DNA of 46,691 bases from Prevotella sp. (GTDB lineage: Bacteria > Bacteroidota > Bacteroidia > Bacteroidales > Bacteroidaceae). The notes beneath the pieces were generated by a model. It worked only from the letters and a program-made list of their open reading frames with translations, had not been told where the DNA came from and did no database searches. Position numbers and translations under genes: made by a program. This document shows, piece by piece, positions 32,733 through 41,626 of the stretch. Position 1 is the stretch's first letter; every line of letters begins with the position of its first letter. The stretch covers positions 1 through 46,691 of the forward strand of contig JAFPEE010000009.1 of the NCBI GenBank assembly GCA_017389705.1, written 5' to 3'.

Positions 32733-33782
32733 GTGAAGAAAGAGCATATTCTCGTCATACGTTTCTCAGCCCTTGGCGATGTGGCTATGACCATTCCTGT
32801 GATATGGTCGCTGGCCCATCAATATCCTGATTTGCGCATTACCGTGCTCAGTCGTAACTCGTCGCGACCCTTGTTTGAAGACCTTGCACCCAACGTAGGA
32901 TTCATGGGAGCCGACCTCAAACGGGAATACAAAGGCATCAAAGGCCTTAACGCTCTTTATCGACGACTCGCTGCCAAGCAATTTACGGCTATTGCCGACC
33001 TGCATAACGTGCTGCGTTCTGAGTTTCTTCGTATGCGCTTCAACCTGGGAAGCTATCGGGTGGCCCATATTAACAAGCATCGCAAAGGTCGCAGACGACT
33101 GACCTCGCAGAACAACAAGCAGCTCATCCAGCAGCCTACCTCCTTTGAGAACTATGTCGAGGTGTTCCGTCGTCTGGGCTATCCTTTCACCATCGACTTC
33201 CACAGCATCTTCCCACCAGAGGGAGGCAACCTCAACCTGTTGCCTGGTCCCATCAATGTGAAGAACTCGTTCGAACGGTGGATAGGCATCGCTCCCTTTG
33301 CTGCCCACAAGGGTAAGGTGTATCCTCCCGAGCTGATGCAGCAGGTGATAGAGCAGCTCTGCCAGCAACACCCCAAGGCCCGCATCCTGCTCTTTGGACG
33401 TGGCGCAGAGGAGGATAAATGGTTCGACATCTGGTGCCGGCAGCATAGCCAATGCCTCAACGTAGGACAGTATGCTGACTCCATGCACCAGGAGCTCATC
33501 CTCATGAGCCATCTGGATGTCATGCTCTCCATGGACTCTGCCAACATGCACCTGGCTTCGCTGACAGGCATTCCTGTAGTCAGCGTCTGGGGAGCCACAC
33601 ACTCCTACGCAGGATTCATGGGATGGAACCAGTCAGAGCAGAATGCCATCCAGCTGGACCTCGACTGTCGTCCATGCAGCATCTTCGGACAGAAGAAATG
33701 CCGACGTGGCGACTATGCCTGCCTATATCAAATCAAACCAACGACTATCGTTGAGAAAATCAATACATTTATTACGAACTAA
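32733..33782 (+). CDS. Glycosyltransferase family 9 (heptosyltransferase-like)
   Basis: 349 residues beginning at a GTG four bases after the DUF4254 stop; no ATG lies near. The start '[19 protein letters not shown]' is the GT9 N-terminal Rossmann motif; '[26 protein letters not shown]' (with Asp and His) is the donor-binding signature, given here in part. A Cys-rich end ('[19 protein letters not shown]') is common in this branch. It would add a heptose or related sugar to lipid A core in the cytoplasm before export. Co-transcribed with DUF4254. Confidence 0.9.
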   Translation: MKKEHILVIRFSALGDVAMTIPVIWSLAHQYPDLRITVLSRNSSRPLFEDLAPNVGFMGADLKREYKGIKGLNALYRRLAAKQFTAIADLHNVLRSEFLRMRFNLGSYRVAHINKHRKGRRRLTSQNNKQLIQQPTSFENYVEVFRRLGYPFTIDFHSIFPPEGGNLNLLPGPINVKNSFERWIGIAPFAAHKGKVYPPELMQQVIEQLCQQHPKARILLFGRGAEEDKWFDIWCRQHSQCLNVGQYADSMHQELILMSHLDVMLSMDSANMHLASLTGIPVVSVWGATHSYAGFMGWNQSEQNAIQLDLDCRPCSIFGQKKCRRGDYACLYQIKPTTIVEKINTFITN

Positions 33783-33796
33783 ACACGTTTAAGATT

Positions 33797-33958
33797 ATGA
33801 AAAAGTACATCTGCGACACTTGCGGTTATGTGTATGACCCAGAAGTAGGCGATCCTGACAGCGGCATTGCTCCCGGCACAGCCTTCGAAGACATTCCCGA
33901 GGATTGGGTATGCCCCATCTGCGGAGTAGGCAAGGACGATTTCTCTGTAGAAGAGTAA
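33797..33958 (+). CDS. Rubredoxin
   Basis: 53 residues. Two CxxCG knuckles, '[11 protein letters not shown]' and '[13 protein letters not shown]', hold a single iron. '[20 protein letters not shown]' between them is standard rubredoxin. It carries one electron, typically in oxygen or peroxide detoxification in anaerobes. ATG at 33797, 14 bp after the glycosyltransferase stop; a strong terminator follows the stop codon. Confidence 0.95.
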   Translation: MKKYICDTCGYVYDPEVGDPDSGIAPGTAFEDIPEDWVCPICGVGKDDFSVEE

Positions 33959-33960
33959 GC

Positions 33961-33998
33961 GAAAAAGTGAGCTAACCGTTTGGTCAGCTCACTTTTTC
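33961..33998 (+). terminator. Intrinsic terminator after rubredoxin, overlapping the ychF promoter
   Basis: A 13-bp perfect stem (33961-33973 with 33986-33998) topped by three more pairs and a GTTT loop, with A5 on one side and T5 on the other. The stem's closing T's serve as U-tract, and the loop carries the ychF -33 TTTG. It could act in both directions. Confidence 0.85.
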
Positions 33999-34010
33999 TT
34001 CGTAACTTTG
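33979..34010 (+). promoter_or_regulatory. ychF promoter
   Basis: TTTG (33979-33982), a 20-bp spacer, TAACTTTG (34003-34010). The ATG is 27 bp downstream. The -33 element sits in the loop of the rubredoxin terminator. Confidence 0.75.
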
Positions 34011-34037
34011 CAACCCGAAGTTAATACGTATTAAGAC

Positions 34038-35138
34038 ATGTCATTAAAATGTGGTATTGTGGGACTGCCCAACGTGGGTAAGTCTACTTTGTTCAACTGT
34101 CTGTCGAGTGCCAAGGCACAGGCAGCAAATTTTCCTTTTTGTACTATTGAGCCCAACGTGGGTGTGATTACCGTTCCTGACGAGCGACTGACCAAGCTGG
34201 CAGAGCTGGTGCATCCAGGTCGCATCGTTCCTGCAACCTGCGAGATAGTGGACATTGCAGGACTCGTCAAAGGTGCCTCGAAGGGCGAAGGTCTGGGAAA
34301 TAAGTTTTTAGGTAACATTCGTGAGACGGATGCCATCATCCATGTGCTGCGCTGCTTTGAGGACGAGAATATCACCCATGTGGATGGTACCATCGACCCT
34401 ATCCGCGACAAGGAGATTATCGATACTGAGCTTCAGCTGAAAGACCTGGAGACCATTGAGAGTCGTCTGGCCAAGACCGAGAAAGCTGCAGCAGCAGGCA
34501 ACAAGGACGCCAAGATAGAGGTCACCGTGCTGAAGGCTTACAAGGAGGTATTGGAGCAGGGCAAGAACGCCCGTATCGTGGAGTTCGAGAGCAAAGACGA
34601 GCAAGACTGCGCCAAGAACCTTTTCCTGCTGACAGCCAAGCCTGTGCTGTACGTCTGCAACGTCAGCGAGGCTGATGCCAAGAGTGGCAACGACTTCACC
34701 AAGAAGGTAGAGGCCCTGGCCAAGGAGGAAGGCGCTGAAGCCATGATTATCGCTGCCAAGACGGAAGAGGACATCGCCGAGTTGGAGTCATACGAGGACA
34801 AGCAGCTGTTCCTTGAGGAACTGGGCTTAGAGGAGAGTGGTGTCAACCGTCTCATCAAGAAAGCCTATGCCCTGCTGAACCTCGAGACCTTCATCACAGC
34901 TGGCGAGATGGAGGTGAAGGCCTGGACCTACAAGAAGGGCTGGAAGGCTCCTCAATGTGCTGGTGTCATCCATACCGACTTCGAGAAAGGCTTCATCCGC
35001 GCTGAGGTCATCAAGTACGACGACTACATCCAGTATGGTTCTGAGGCCGCTGTTCGCGAAGCAGGTAAGATGGGTATCGAAGGTAAGGACTATGTGGTGC
35101 AGGATGGCGACATCATGCACTTCAGATTCAACGTATAA
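34038..35138 (+). CDS. ychF: Redox-regulated ATPase YchF (OBG family)
   Basis: 366 residues. G1 motif '[19 protein letters not shown]', G3 '[17 protein letters not shown]' and the altered G4 'YVCNVSEAD' in place of NKxD, which explains ATP rather than GTP specificity. A helical insert and a C-terminal TGS domain ('[18 protein letters not shown]' to '[14 protein letters not shown]') complete it. YchF binds ribosomes and responds to oxidative stress. The stop overlaps the lgt ATG by one base (TAATG). Confidence 0.96.
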   Translation: MSLKCGIVGLPNVGKSTLFNCLSSAKAQAANFPFCTIEPNVGVITVPDERLTKLAELVHPGRIVPATCEIVDIAGLVKGASKGEGLGNKFLGNIRETDAIIHVLRCFEDENITHVDGTIDPIRDKEIIDTELQLKDLETIESRLAKTEKAAAAGNKDAKIEVTVLKAYKEVLEQGKNARIVEFESKDEQDCAKNLFLLTAKPVLYVCNVSEADAKSGNDFTKKVEALAKEEGAEAMIIAAKTEEDIAELESYEDKQLFLEELGLEESGVNRLIKKAYALLNLETFITAGEMEVKAWTYKKGWKAPQCAGVIHTDFEKGFIRAEVIKYDDYIQYGSEAAVREAGKMGIEGKDYVVQDGDIMHFRFNV

Positions 35139-35953
35139 TGGATATACTGAACTACATCATCTGGAACCCTAGCGAGGGATTAGGTCCCTTTCGCTGGTAT
35201 GGGTTGTGCTGGCTGATAGGCTTGGCGCTGGCCTACTTTGTGGTGAAAAGGCTCTATAAGGAGCAAAACATCAAAGACGAGTTGTTCGACCCCTTGTTCA
35301 TCTATTGCTTCATCGGCATCCTGCTGGGTGCCCGCCTGGGTCATTGCATCTTCTATGAGCCAGACCATTTCCTGACATCTGGAAAGGGTTTGATCGAGAT
35401 GTTCGTGCCCATCCGCTTCCTGGCTGAAGGAGGCTGGAAGTTTATAGGCTATCAGGGACTGGCCTCACATGGTGGCACGCTGGGACTGATTATCGCCCTA
35501 TGGCTCTATGTGAAGAAGACCAAGCTGAGCATCTGGCGCGTACTCGACAATATCGCCATCGCCACAGGAACGACAGCTTGCTTTATCCGACTGGGCAACC
35601 TGATGAACTCAGAGATTATCGGCAAGGCCACGGATGTGCCCTGGGCCTTTATCTTCGAGAAGGTTGACATGATGCCTCGTCATCCAGGACAGCTCTACGA
35701 GGCCATAGCCTATGGCATCCTGTTCTTTATCATGTGGGCACTTCACAAACGGATGCCGGAGAAGATAGGCACAGGCTGGTACTTTGGTTTCTGTCTGACC
35801 TATATCTTCACCTTCCGTTTCTTCATTGAATACACCAAGGAGATCCAGGAGGCTTTCGAGGCTTCCATGCCCCTCGACATGGGACAGATTCTGTCCATTC
35901 CCTTCGTCATCATCGGACTCATCTGCATGTTCAGAAAAACGAAACATCTATAA
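35138..35953 (+). CDS. lgt: Prolipoprotein diacylglyceryl transferase
   Basis: 271 residues, about seven membrane helices. The Lgt signature is '[20 protein letters not shown]' with the conserved Arg, Asn and Glu; '[12 protein letters not shown]' is the HGG loop and 'RHPGQLYEA' the third block. It attaches diacylglycerol to the lipobox Cys of prolipoproteins such as the Ig-like protein here. Translationally coupled to ychF. Confidence 0.96.
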   Translation: MDILNYIIWNPSEGLGPFRWYGLCWLIGLALAYFVVKRLYKEQNIKDELFDPLFIYCFIGILLGARLGHCIFYEPDHFLTSGKGLIEMFVPIRFLAEGGWKFIGYQGLASHGGTLGLIIALWLYVKKTKLSIWRVLDNIAIATGTTACFIRLGNLMNSEIIGKATDVPWAFIFEKVDMMPRHPGQLYEAIAYGILFFIMWALHKRMPEKIGTGWYFGFCLTYIFTFRFFIEYTKEIQEAFEASMPLDMGQILSIPFVIIGLICMFRKTKHL

Positions 35954-35977
35954 GTCTATCGCCTGCCCTATTGCCCT

Positions 35978-37759
35978 ATGAGACTTAAAACCTTTTTCCT
36001 GCTATTAACCCTGTCGTTGGCCTGCTGTCTGACAGTCAAAGCCCAGCAGCAGGAGGATACGGCATTCCGTAAGCTATACGACCAATACTATCAGTTGTAT
36101 AACGAACCCGACAAGGAAAAGCAGTTTTGGGAAGCCTCCGAGAAGCTGATGGCTTACTATAAGAAGGTGGGCAAAAGGCGTTCGTACTATAAGATTCGTC
36201 ATAACGAGGTGCTCTACCTGCTGGAGCAAGGTAGGGCTTATCAAGCCCTCCAGCATGCCAACGCCATACTGGAGGAGATGAAGGAAGACGGTGCCAGGCA
36301 CTACGATATTGTCTACAACTCGCTGGCCTCCATCTATGAGTCTCGCGGCAACTACCGCATGGCTAAGGAGTACTATATGAAGTCGTTGCAGGCTGCCGAC
36401 CCCAAGGACAGCGGAGCACTCATCAGCATCTACTCTCGCACCGCCTCCCTCATGTCGACCCGTGAACCACACGAGGCCTGGAAGTGGAACGAGAAGTTCG
36501 GTGCGCTGGCTGAGGAATATCCTGACTACTACAAGTCGTACCTCTCGCTGAAGGGTCAGATCTGTTTCTTTATGCAAGACAAGCAGAAGTTCCAGGAGGC
36601 CAACAAAGAGTTCAACGACTACCTGAAGGGTCATAAGTTCGTCGACGACTGGGGAATAGGTCTTATGGACGTCCTCAACAAGGCCTTTAACGGACAGTAC
36701 CAGGAAGCCCTGACGATGTTGGATAAGGGTATATTAGGTCTGGACCTCATTACCATCCATGATGTGAAGGGTAAAATCTATGAGATGATGGGGCGCTGCG
36801 ACCTGACGCTTAAAGAGTCTGCCATCCGTCGTGACCTGCGTGACTCACTAAACAGCGACCTCTTCTACGACAATATCAATGCTGTAAATGCAGAGACTGG
36901 TCTGACGCAGCTGACCGAGAAGACAGCCAAGGAACGCGAGTTGTGGCTCCTGGTTTGCATTGGTCTGTTGCTGGCAGGTTTGGGTGTGCTGGTATGGCGC
37001 CATCTGGATCGTCGCCACTACCAGAAACAGCTCGTCAAGAAGAATTACGAGTTGGAGATAGCGTTGGATAGAGCCCAGGAGTCTGATCGCATGAAGACCT
37101 CGTTCATAGAACACGTGAGCCACGAGATTCGCACTCCGTTGAACGTCATCACAGGCTTTGCCCAGATTATTACGAATCCTGCCTACAAGCTGAAAGACGA
37201 GGAGCGCAACATCATGCTCAACGACATCAGCAAGAATACTGCCGACATTACCAATATCGTCAACGAGCTGTTGGAGGTTGCTGAGGACGAGAGTCGTGAG
37301 CACTACGAGCTTAATGACGATGTCAACATCCACCAGTTGTGCCAGGAGGTTGTCAACAAAGCATCTGTCGTGAATAATGGTCGCCTGGAACTGAGCTATA
37401 AGAACATGCTCGACCAGAACTATACCTTCCGTACCAATATGCAGGCGCTGAGAAAGATTCTGAACCAGCTGATGAAGAACGCCCTGAAGTTCACCCAGGA
37501 GGGAGAGATAGAACTGAAGGTAAGGGAGCGTAGTGCTAACGGCGGCCTGGAGTTCACCATTACCGATACGGGCATAGGCATTGACGAACAGTACCACGAG
37601 AAGATTTTTGAGCGTTTCTTCAAGGTAGACTCCTTCAAACAAGGCTTTGGCCTGGGTCTCACCATGAGTCGTAAGATGGCAGAGCTGATGGGTGGCGAGC
37701 TGAATATCGATCCCTCTTATAAGAATGGTGCCCGCTTCGTACTGATACTACCTACCTGA
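35978..37759 (+). CDS. TPR sensor histidine kinase
   Basis: 593 residues. A signal sequence (about 1-22) leads to a periplasmic helical repeat region of TPR type (about 45-310, e.g. '[21 protein letters not shown]'), then one membrane helix (323-340), a coiled segment and a HisKA domain with phospho-acceptor His382 ('[12 protein letters not shown]'), and HATPase motifs 'NALKFTQEG', 'DTGIGIDE' and 'GFGLGLTMS'. There is no receiver domain, no attached output domain and no response regulator gene nearby, so its partner must be elsewhere. The end overlaps mutS by 12 bp, convergently. The 24-bp gap after lgt suggests readthrough. Confidence 0.92.
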   Translation: MRLKTFFLLLTLSLACCLTVKAQQQEDTAFRKLYDQYYQLYNEPDKEKQFWEASEKLMAYYKKVGKRRSYYKIRHNEVLYLLEQGRAYQALQHANAILEEMKEDGARHYDIVYNSLASIYESRGNYRMAKEYYMKSLQAADPKDSGALISIYSRTASLMSTREPHEAWKWNEKFGALAEEYPDYYKSYLSLKGQICFFMQDKQKFQEANKEFNDYLKGHKFVDDWGIGLMDVLNKAFNGQYQEALTMLDKGILGLDLITIHDVKGKIYEMMGRCDLTLKESAIRRDLRDSLNSDLFYDNINAVNAETGLTQLTEKTAKERELWLLVCIGLLLAGLGVLVWRHLDRRHYQKQLVKKNYELEIALDRAQESDRMKTSFIEHVSHEIRTPLNVITGFAQIITNPAYKLKDEERNIMLNDISKNTADITNIVNELLEVAEDESREHYELNDDVNIHQLCQEVVNKASVVNNGRLELSYKNMLDQNYTFRTNMQALRKILNQLMKNALKFTQEGEIELKVRERSANGGLEFTITDTGIGIDEQYHEKIFERFFKVDSFKQGFGLGLTMSRKMAELMGGELNIDPSYKNGARFVLILPT

Positions 37760-40369
37760 CACGATGCGCTTGATGTCGTTCAGCTTGTTGAGTGCCTCCA
37801 AAGGTGTCAGGTTGTTGACATCCAGTCCTAATATCTCATCACGAATCTGACTAAGCACAGGGTCATCCAGCTGGAAGAACGACAGCTGCATGCCTTCACG
37901 AGAAGCGGCAATTTCGGCTGTAGGCTTGCCTACGGTGCCTACTTGGGCGTTTTCGGCCTCCAGCTGCTTCAGAATCACGTTGGCGCGCTTCACTATTGAG
38001 CGGGGCATGCCGGCTATCTCTGCCACATGGATACCAAACGAGTGTTCACTACCACCCTTTTCCAGCTTTCGAAGGAAGATGACCTTGCCTTCTACCTCCT
38101 TCACAGAGACGTTATAGTTCTTGATGCGCGAAAAATTCTTCTCCATCTCGTTCAGTTCATGGTAGTGGGTAGCAAAAAGCGTACGGGCATGGGCCTTAGG
38201 TTGTTCGTGCAGATACTCCACAATAGCCCAGGCTATCGAGATGCCATCATAGGTGGAGGTGCCTCGGCCCAGCTCATCGAAGAGTACCAGCGAACGAGGC
38301 GTCACATTATTTAATATATTAGAGGCCTCCGTCATCTCTACCATGAAGGTCGACTCGCCCAGCGAGATGTTGTCTGAGGCACCTACTCGGGTGAAGATCT
38401 TGTCAACCAGTCCTATGCGGGCACTCTCTGCCGGCACGAAGCTACCTATCTGGGCCAGCAAGGTGATGAGTGCCGTCTGGCGCAACAGGGCCGACTTACC
38501 AGCCATGTTAGGACCTGTGATGATGATGATTTGCTGGCGCTCGTTGTCCAGGTAGATGTCGTTAGGCACGTAGCGCTCTCCTATAGGCAGCTGCGTCTCT
38601 ATGACAGGATGGCGCCCCTGCTTGATGTCGATAATCTCCGACGAGTCGATGACAGGACGCACATAACGGTTCTCTTCTGCTGTCTTTGCTGCGCTGAGCA
38701 GACAGTCCAGATGGGCAATGACGTTGGCATCCTGCTGCACCTGCGAGATGAAGGCCTGCGCTGCAACCACCAGATTCATGAAGAGCTGTTGCTCCAAGGA
38801 CAGTATCTTGTCCTCGGCACCCAGAATCTTCTCCTCATACTCCTTTAGCTCTTGGGTGATGTAGCGCTCTGCCTGTGCCAGCGTCTGCTTGCGGACCCAC
38901 TCCTGGGGTACCTTGTCCTTATAGGTATTGCGCACCTCCAGGTAATAGCCAAAGACATTGTTGTAGCCTATCTTCAACGAGCTGATGCCCGTCTGCTGGG
39001 CCTCGCGCTCCTGAATCTGCAACAGGTAGTCCTTGCCCGAATAGGCAATCTGTCGGAGCTCGTCAAGCTCGCTGTTCACGCCGTCACGGATGACGCCTCC
39101 CTTCTGTACCTGCTGGGGAGGGTCGTTGGTAACCTCGCGCTCTATACGGTCACGAAGCTCCTCGCAGAGACTCAGGCGCTCCCCTACCCTCTGCAGCGAC
39201 TCGTTGGTGGCCTCCATGCAGACAGCCTTGATGGGCGCAATAGCCTTGAGGGCTGTCTTCAGCTGTACCATCTCACGAGGGGACACACGTCCTGTTGCCA
39301 CCTTCGAAACGATGCGCTCTAAGTCGCCAATACGCTGCAGGTGGTCGTCGATAGTCATGCGGAACTGGGGCTCACGGAAGAAGTAGTCCACGATGTCCAA
39401 ACGCTGGTTGATGGGCTTCTCGTCCTTCAGGGGAAACACGAGCCAGCGGCGCAGCAGTCGACCACCCATCGGCGACACCGTGCGGTCAATGACATCGAGC
39501 AGACTTCTACCGTCTTCCTGCATGGGACTAATGAGTTCCAGCGAGCGAACAGTAAACTTGTCCAGACGGACATAGCGCTCCTCCTCTATACGGGAAAGCG
39601 TGGTGATATGGGCTATCTGCGTGTGCAGCGTCTGCTCCAGGTATTGCAAGATGGCTCCGGCGGCAATGACACCACTCTTCAGGTGGTCCACGCCAAAGCC
39701 CTTGAGCGACTTGACGTTAAAATGCTTGTAGAGCTTCTGATGGGCTGTCTGTTCCGTAAACACCCATTCGTCGAGCTCGAAGGTCACCAGACGCGTGCCG
39801 AAATAGCGTTCAAAGTCGTGCCTGCGCTCCCTGTCGTAGAGCACCTCCTTGGGTTGGAAGTTGCCAATGAGCTTCTCTACGTAGTCGTACGTACCCTCGC
39901 CCGTCAGGAACTCACCCGTCGAGATGTCGAGGAACGCCACGCCACAAGCAGCCTTGCCAAAGTGGACAGCACAGAGGAAGTTGTTCTCCTTGTAGTTCAA
40001 GACGGTATCCTGCATGGCAACACCAGGCGTCACCAGCTCCGTAATACCTCGCTTCACCAGCTTCTTGGTCAGCTTGGGGTCCTCCAGCTGGTCGCAGATG
40101 GCCACACGTCTGCCAGCACGGATGAGCTTGGGCAGATAGGTGTCCAGAGCATGATGAGGAAAGCCCGCCATCTCGTCGCCCTTATTGTAGCCATTGTTAC
40201 GATGCGTCAGCGTGATGCCCAGTATCTGAGCCGCTACGACAGCATCGTCGCAATAGGTCTCGTAGAAGTCGCCACAACGAAACAGCAGCAAGGCCTCAGG
40301 GTATTTCGCCTTGAAGTCGAAAAACTGTTTCATCATCGGAGTAAGCTCCTTGCCGTCCTTCTTTGCCAT
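37748..40369 (-). CDS. mutS: DNA mismatch repair protein MutS
   Basis: 873 residues from the ATG at 40367-40369; a longer frame runs into the promoter repeats and is rejected. The mismatch-wedge motif is 'GDFYETY' (Phe35, Glu37). The ATPase Walker A is 'GPNMAGKS' (619-626), followed by '[12 protein letters not shown]' and 'FATHYHEL'. It starts repair at mispaired bases. The upstream region has a full promoter (40396-40427) and tandem repeats of the same type as near pdxB. Confidence 0.97.
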   Translation of the reverse strand: MAKKDGKELTPMMKQFFDFKAKYPEALLLFRCGDFYETYCDDAVVAAQILGITLTHRNNGYNKGDEMAGFPHHALDTYLPKLIRAGRRVAICDQLEDPKLTKKLVKRGITELVTPGVAMQDTVLNYKENNFLCAVHFGKAACGVAFLDISTGEFLTGEGTYDYVEKLIGNFQPKEVLYDRERRHDFERYFGTRLVTFELDEWVFTEQTAHQKLYKHFNVKSLKGFGVDHLKSGVIAAGAILQYLEQTLHTQIAHITTLSRIEEERYVRLDKFTVRSLELISPMQEDGRSLLDVIDRTVSPMGGRLLRRWLVFPLKDEKPINQRLDIVDYFFREPQFRMTIDDHLQRIGDLERIVSKVATGRVSPREMVQLKTALKAIAPIKAVCMEATNESLQRVGERLSLCEELRDRIEREVTNDPPQQVQKGGVIRDGVNSELDELRQIAYSGKDYLLQIQEREAQQTGISSLKIGYNNVFGYYLEVRNTYKDKVPQEWVRKQTLAQAERYITQELKEYEEKILGAEDKILSLEQQLFMNLVVAAQAFISQVQQDANVIAHLDCLLSAAKTAEENRYVRPVIDSSEIIDIKQGRHPVIETQLPIGERYVPNDIYLDNERQQIIIITGPNMAGKSALLRQTALITLLAQIGSFVPAESARIGLVDKIFTRVGASDNISLGESTFMVEMTEASNILNNVTPRSLVLFDELGRGTSTYDGISIAWAIVEYLHEQPKAHARTLFATHYHELNEMEKNFSRIKNYNVSVKEVEGKVIFLRKLEKGGSEHSFGIHVAEIAGMPRSIVKRANVILKQLEAENAQVGTVGKPTAEIAASREGMQLSFFQLDDPVLSQIRDEILGLDVNNLTPLEALNKLNDIKRIVSGR

Positions 40370-40395
40370 CTTCGTCACTTTAGCCTTTTGACCTG

Positions 40396-40427
40396 CAAAG
40401 ATAATGAAAACTGAGCGAAATGCCAAA
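40396..40427 (-). promoter_or_regulatory. mutS promoter (inside palindromic repeat)
   Basis: On the minus strand TTTG (40424-40427), 20 bp, TATCTTTG (40396-40403). Perfect consensus; the ATG follows 26 bp after the -7 box. Confidence 0.78.
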
Positions 40428-40610
40428 GAAAAGCTTGTTTTTCTTTGTGTATTTCCGAGGTGCATCTTATCTTCTCCAAGGGAGAATGTAGCGCAAACCG
40501 AACGAAAAACCAAATTTATTTGAGTTTTTCTGAGGTGCAGCCTATCTTCTCCAAGGGAGAAAGATAATGAAAACCGAGCGAAATGCCAAAGAAAAGCTTG
40601 TTTTTCATTC
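40396..40610. repeat. Tandem palindromic promoter-bearing repeat, mutS copy
   Basis: Three units with their CAAA (-33) elements at 40424, 40511 and 40587, 87 and 76 bp apart. Units 1 and 3 share a near-identical 46-bp core (40397-40442 and 40560-40605, about one difference). AATGCCAAAGAAAAGC and TATCTTCTCCAAG are shared with the pdxB locus. Unit 1 has a complete promoter; unit 3 has TATCTTTC; unit 2 is more decayed. Confidence 0.85.
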
Positions 40611-40632
40611 TATCAAACACAATTTATATTCT

Positions 40633-41004
40633 GAAAATCTCAAAATCTACCTTCACCCTTCACTCATAAAACGGTAACTTATTGTACCACAAAGTGTTAA
40701 ATGACTTTAAAACCATCATCAAACCTTCACTTATCCGTCACTTTTCCGTCACTTATCCTTCACTTTTTACTTTAGTGGCACCTGAAGGGTGCTTACATTA
40801 CGACTAACTACCCTTTACTCGGCATGTAACTGGTGCTTTGTCGGCACCAAAATCATGCTTTCTCGGCATGAAAGTGAAGGGTGAGTGAAGGAAAAGTGAA
40901 GGAAAAGTGAAGGTTTAGTGAATGTTGAGAGATGGCTTAAACCATTGTAGTACAATCATTTAACTACAAAAAAGTGAAGGGTGAAGGTTGATTTTGAGAT
41001 TTTC
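40633..41004. mobile_element. 372-bp element with 32-bp terminal inverted repeats (MITE-like)
   Basis: The ends 40633-40664 and 40973-41004 are inverted copies matching at 31 of 32 positions (GAAAATCTCAAAATC...). Inside, left 11-bp repeats (CACTTATCCGT and variants, 40728-40771) mirror right ones (GTGAAGGAAAA, 40874-40916). The centre has small hairpins GGTGC/GCACC and CATGC/GCATG, each followed by a TCGGCA-type stretch. No transposase frame is inside. No target duplication is obvious. A MITE or a large palindromic repeat are both possible. Confidence 0.65.
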
Positions 41005-41057
41005 AATAAAAATTATTGCTGAGCAGTTTGACAAAATCAACGTCCTTCAAGGCGTTT

Positions 41058-41116
41058 TTGAGCCGGGCAAAGCCCTACTTTGGGCGGCTCAAAGACAGTC
41101 TCTGAGCCGGGCTCTG
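41058..41116. repeat. GAGCCGGGC repeat copies at the island edge
   Basis: TTGAGCCGGGCAAAG at 41058-41072 is identical to part of the array at 27821; it pairs with GGCTCAAA at 41086-41093. A second CTGAGCCGGGCTCTG follows at 41102-41116, 44 bp after the first, that is twice 22. Confidence 0.7.
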
Positions 41117-41168
41117 CCAGTCTCTGCCCCGCCCTATAAACGCTTGGTGAGGTGTATGGTGAGGTGTG

Positions 41169-41196
41169 TGGCGGAGTGTTTCTGAACACTCCGCCA
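41169..41196. other. Perfect 12-bp hairpin
   Basis: TGGCGGAGTGTT and AACACTCCGCCA around a TCTG loop. No T-tract follows on either strand, so it is not a typical terminator. It stands about 100 bp upstream of the mod promoter. Confidence 0.75.
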
Positions 41197-41294
41197 TAGT
41201 CAATCCCTCTCCACAAGGCCGTTTGAGCCCTGTTTGGTGAAGTGTTGAGGTGTTTGTGTGAAAAATGCCAAATAGAAATTTTTCGTGGAAACAT

Positions 41295-41325
41295 TTTGCT
41301 GTTTCAGAAATAATCTTTATCTTTG
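41295..41325 (+). promoter_or_regulatory. Promoter of the type III R-M operon
   Basis: TTTG (41295-41298), a 19-bp spacer, TATCTTTG (41318-41325): full consensus. The predicted start of transcription, around 41330, is immediately before the first hairpin of the leader and about 300 nt before the mod ATG. Confidence 0.75.
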
Positions 41326-41626
41326 CATGTAAGCTTTGCTATCGTGGCTTGAGCGCAAGCTGAGCGTAGTTATTTTCGAGGGTTAAACATTAGCGTTGGC
41401 TATTATTCAAAGTGTTCCGAAACTTGCAGGTAGAAAGAACAACTAAAGATAATAATGGTGACGCCTACTGGTATAGTGGGCGTTTTCCTGTTTCTTTGGT
41501 TAGGTTTCCTGCAAGTACCTGGAGCACTGAACGGGGATTCGTCCACGTTTTGTGTCCAATAGGTGCTTGCAGGATATTTTGTTTGGTGGCTCGACGCAAT
41601 AATAAACAGATATTATTGCTAATCGT
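41326..41626 (+). ncRNA. Structured 5' leader of the type III modification gene (candidate regulatory RNA)
   Basis: Helices in order: P1 41339-41369 (GCTTG/CAAGC with outer CTA.CG/CG.TAG); P2 41462-41482 (8 bp with one G-U, loop GGTAT); P3 41508-41573, CCTGCAAGTACCT with AGGTGCTTGCAGG (13 pairs, one G-U) continued inward by GGA-CAC/GTG-TCC and a TTCG-capped hairpin; P4 41596-41619, a 9-bp A/T-rich hairpin ending 7 nt before the ATG. ACTTGCAGG at 41422-41430 can pair with 41508-41516 instead, excluding P3. This competition is typical of attenuators and riboswitches. The ligand or signal is unknown. I cannot assign it to a named RNA family. Confidence 0.65.

Larger units (their letters stand above)
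40370..41626. other. 1.26-kb gene-free, repeat-rich stretch between mutS and the R-M genes
   Basis: In order: mutS promoter repeats (40396-40610), a 372-bp element with terminal inverted repeats (40633-41004), GAGCCGGGC motifs and hairpins (41058-41116), GGTGAGGTGT direct repeats, a 12-bp perfect hairpin (41169-41196), the mod promoter (41295-41325) and the structured leader (41326-41626). No protein-coding frame with support was found. The density of repeats and the change in codon use after it mark the edge of an accessory region. Confidence 0.8.

Noticed and set aside
32766-33602. 278-codon frame opposite the GT9 gene, and similar long antisense frames in the kinase and mutS
   Set aside because: Long antisense frames are common in G+C-balanced genes; each lies opposite a recognisable protein.
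40988-41185. 65-codon frame in the repeat zone
   Set aside because: It crosses the inverted-repeat end and GAGCCGGGC motifs; it has no homologous motif and is explained by repeats.
41326-41626. tRNA or group II intron fragment in the mod leader
   Set aside because: No cloverleaf with an anticodon loop and no intron domain V hairpin could be found in it.
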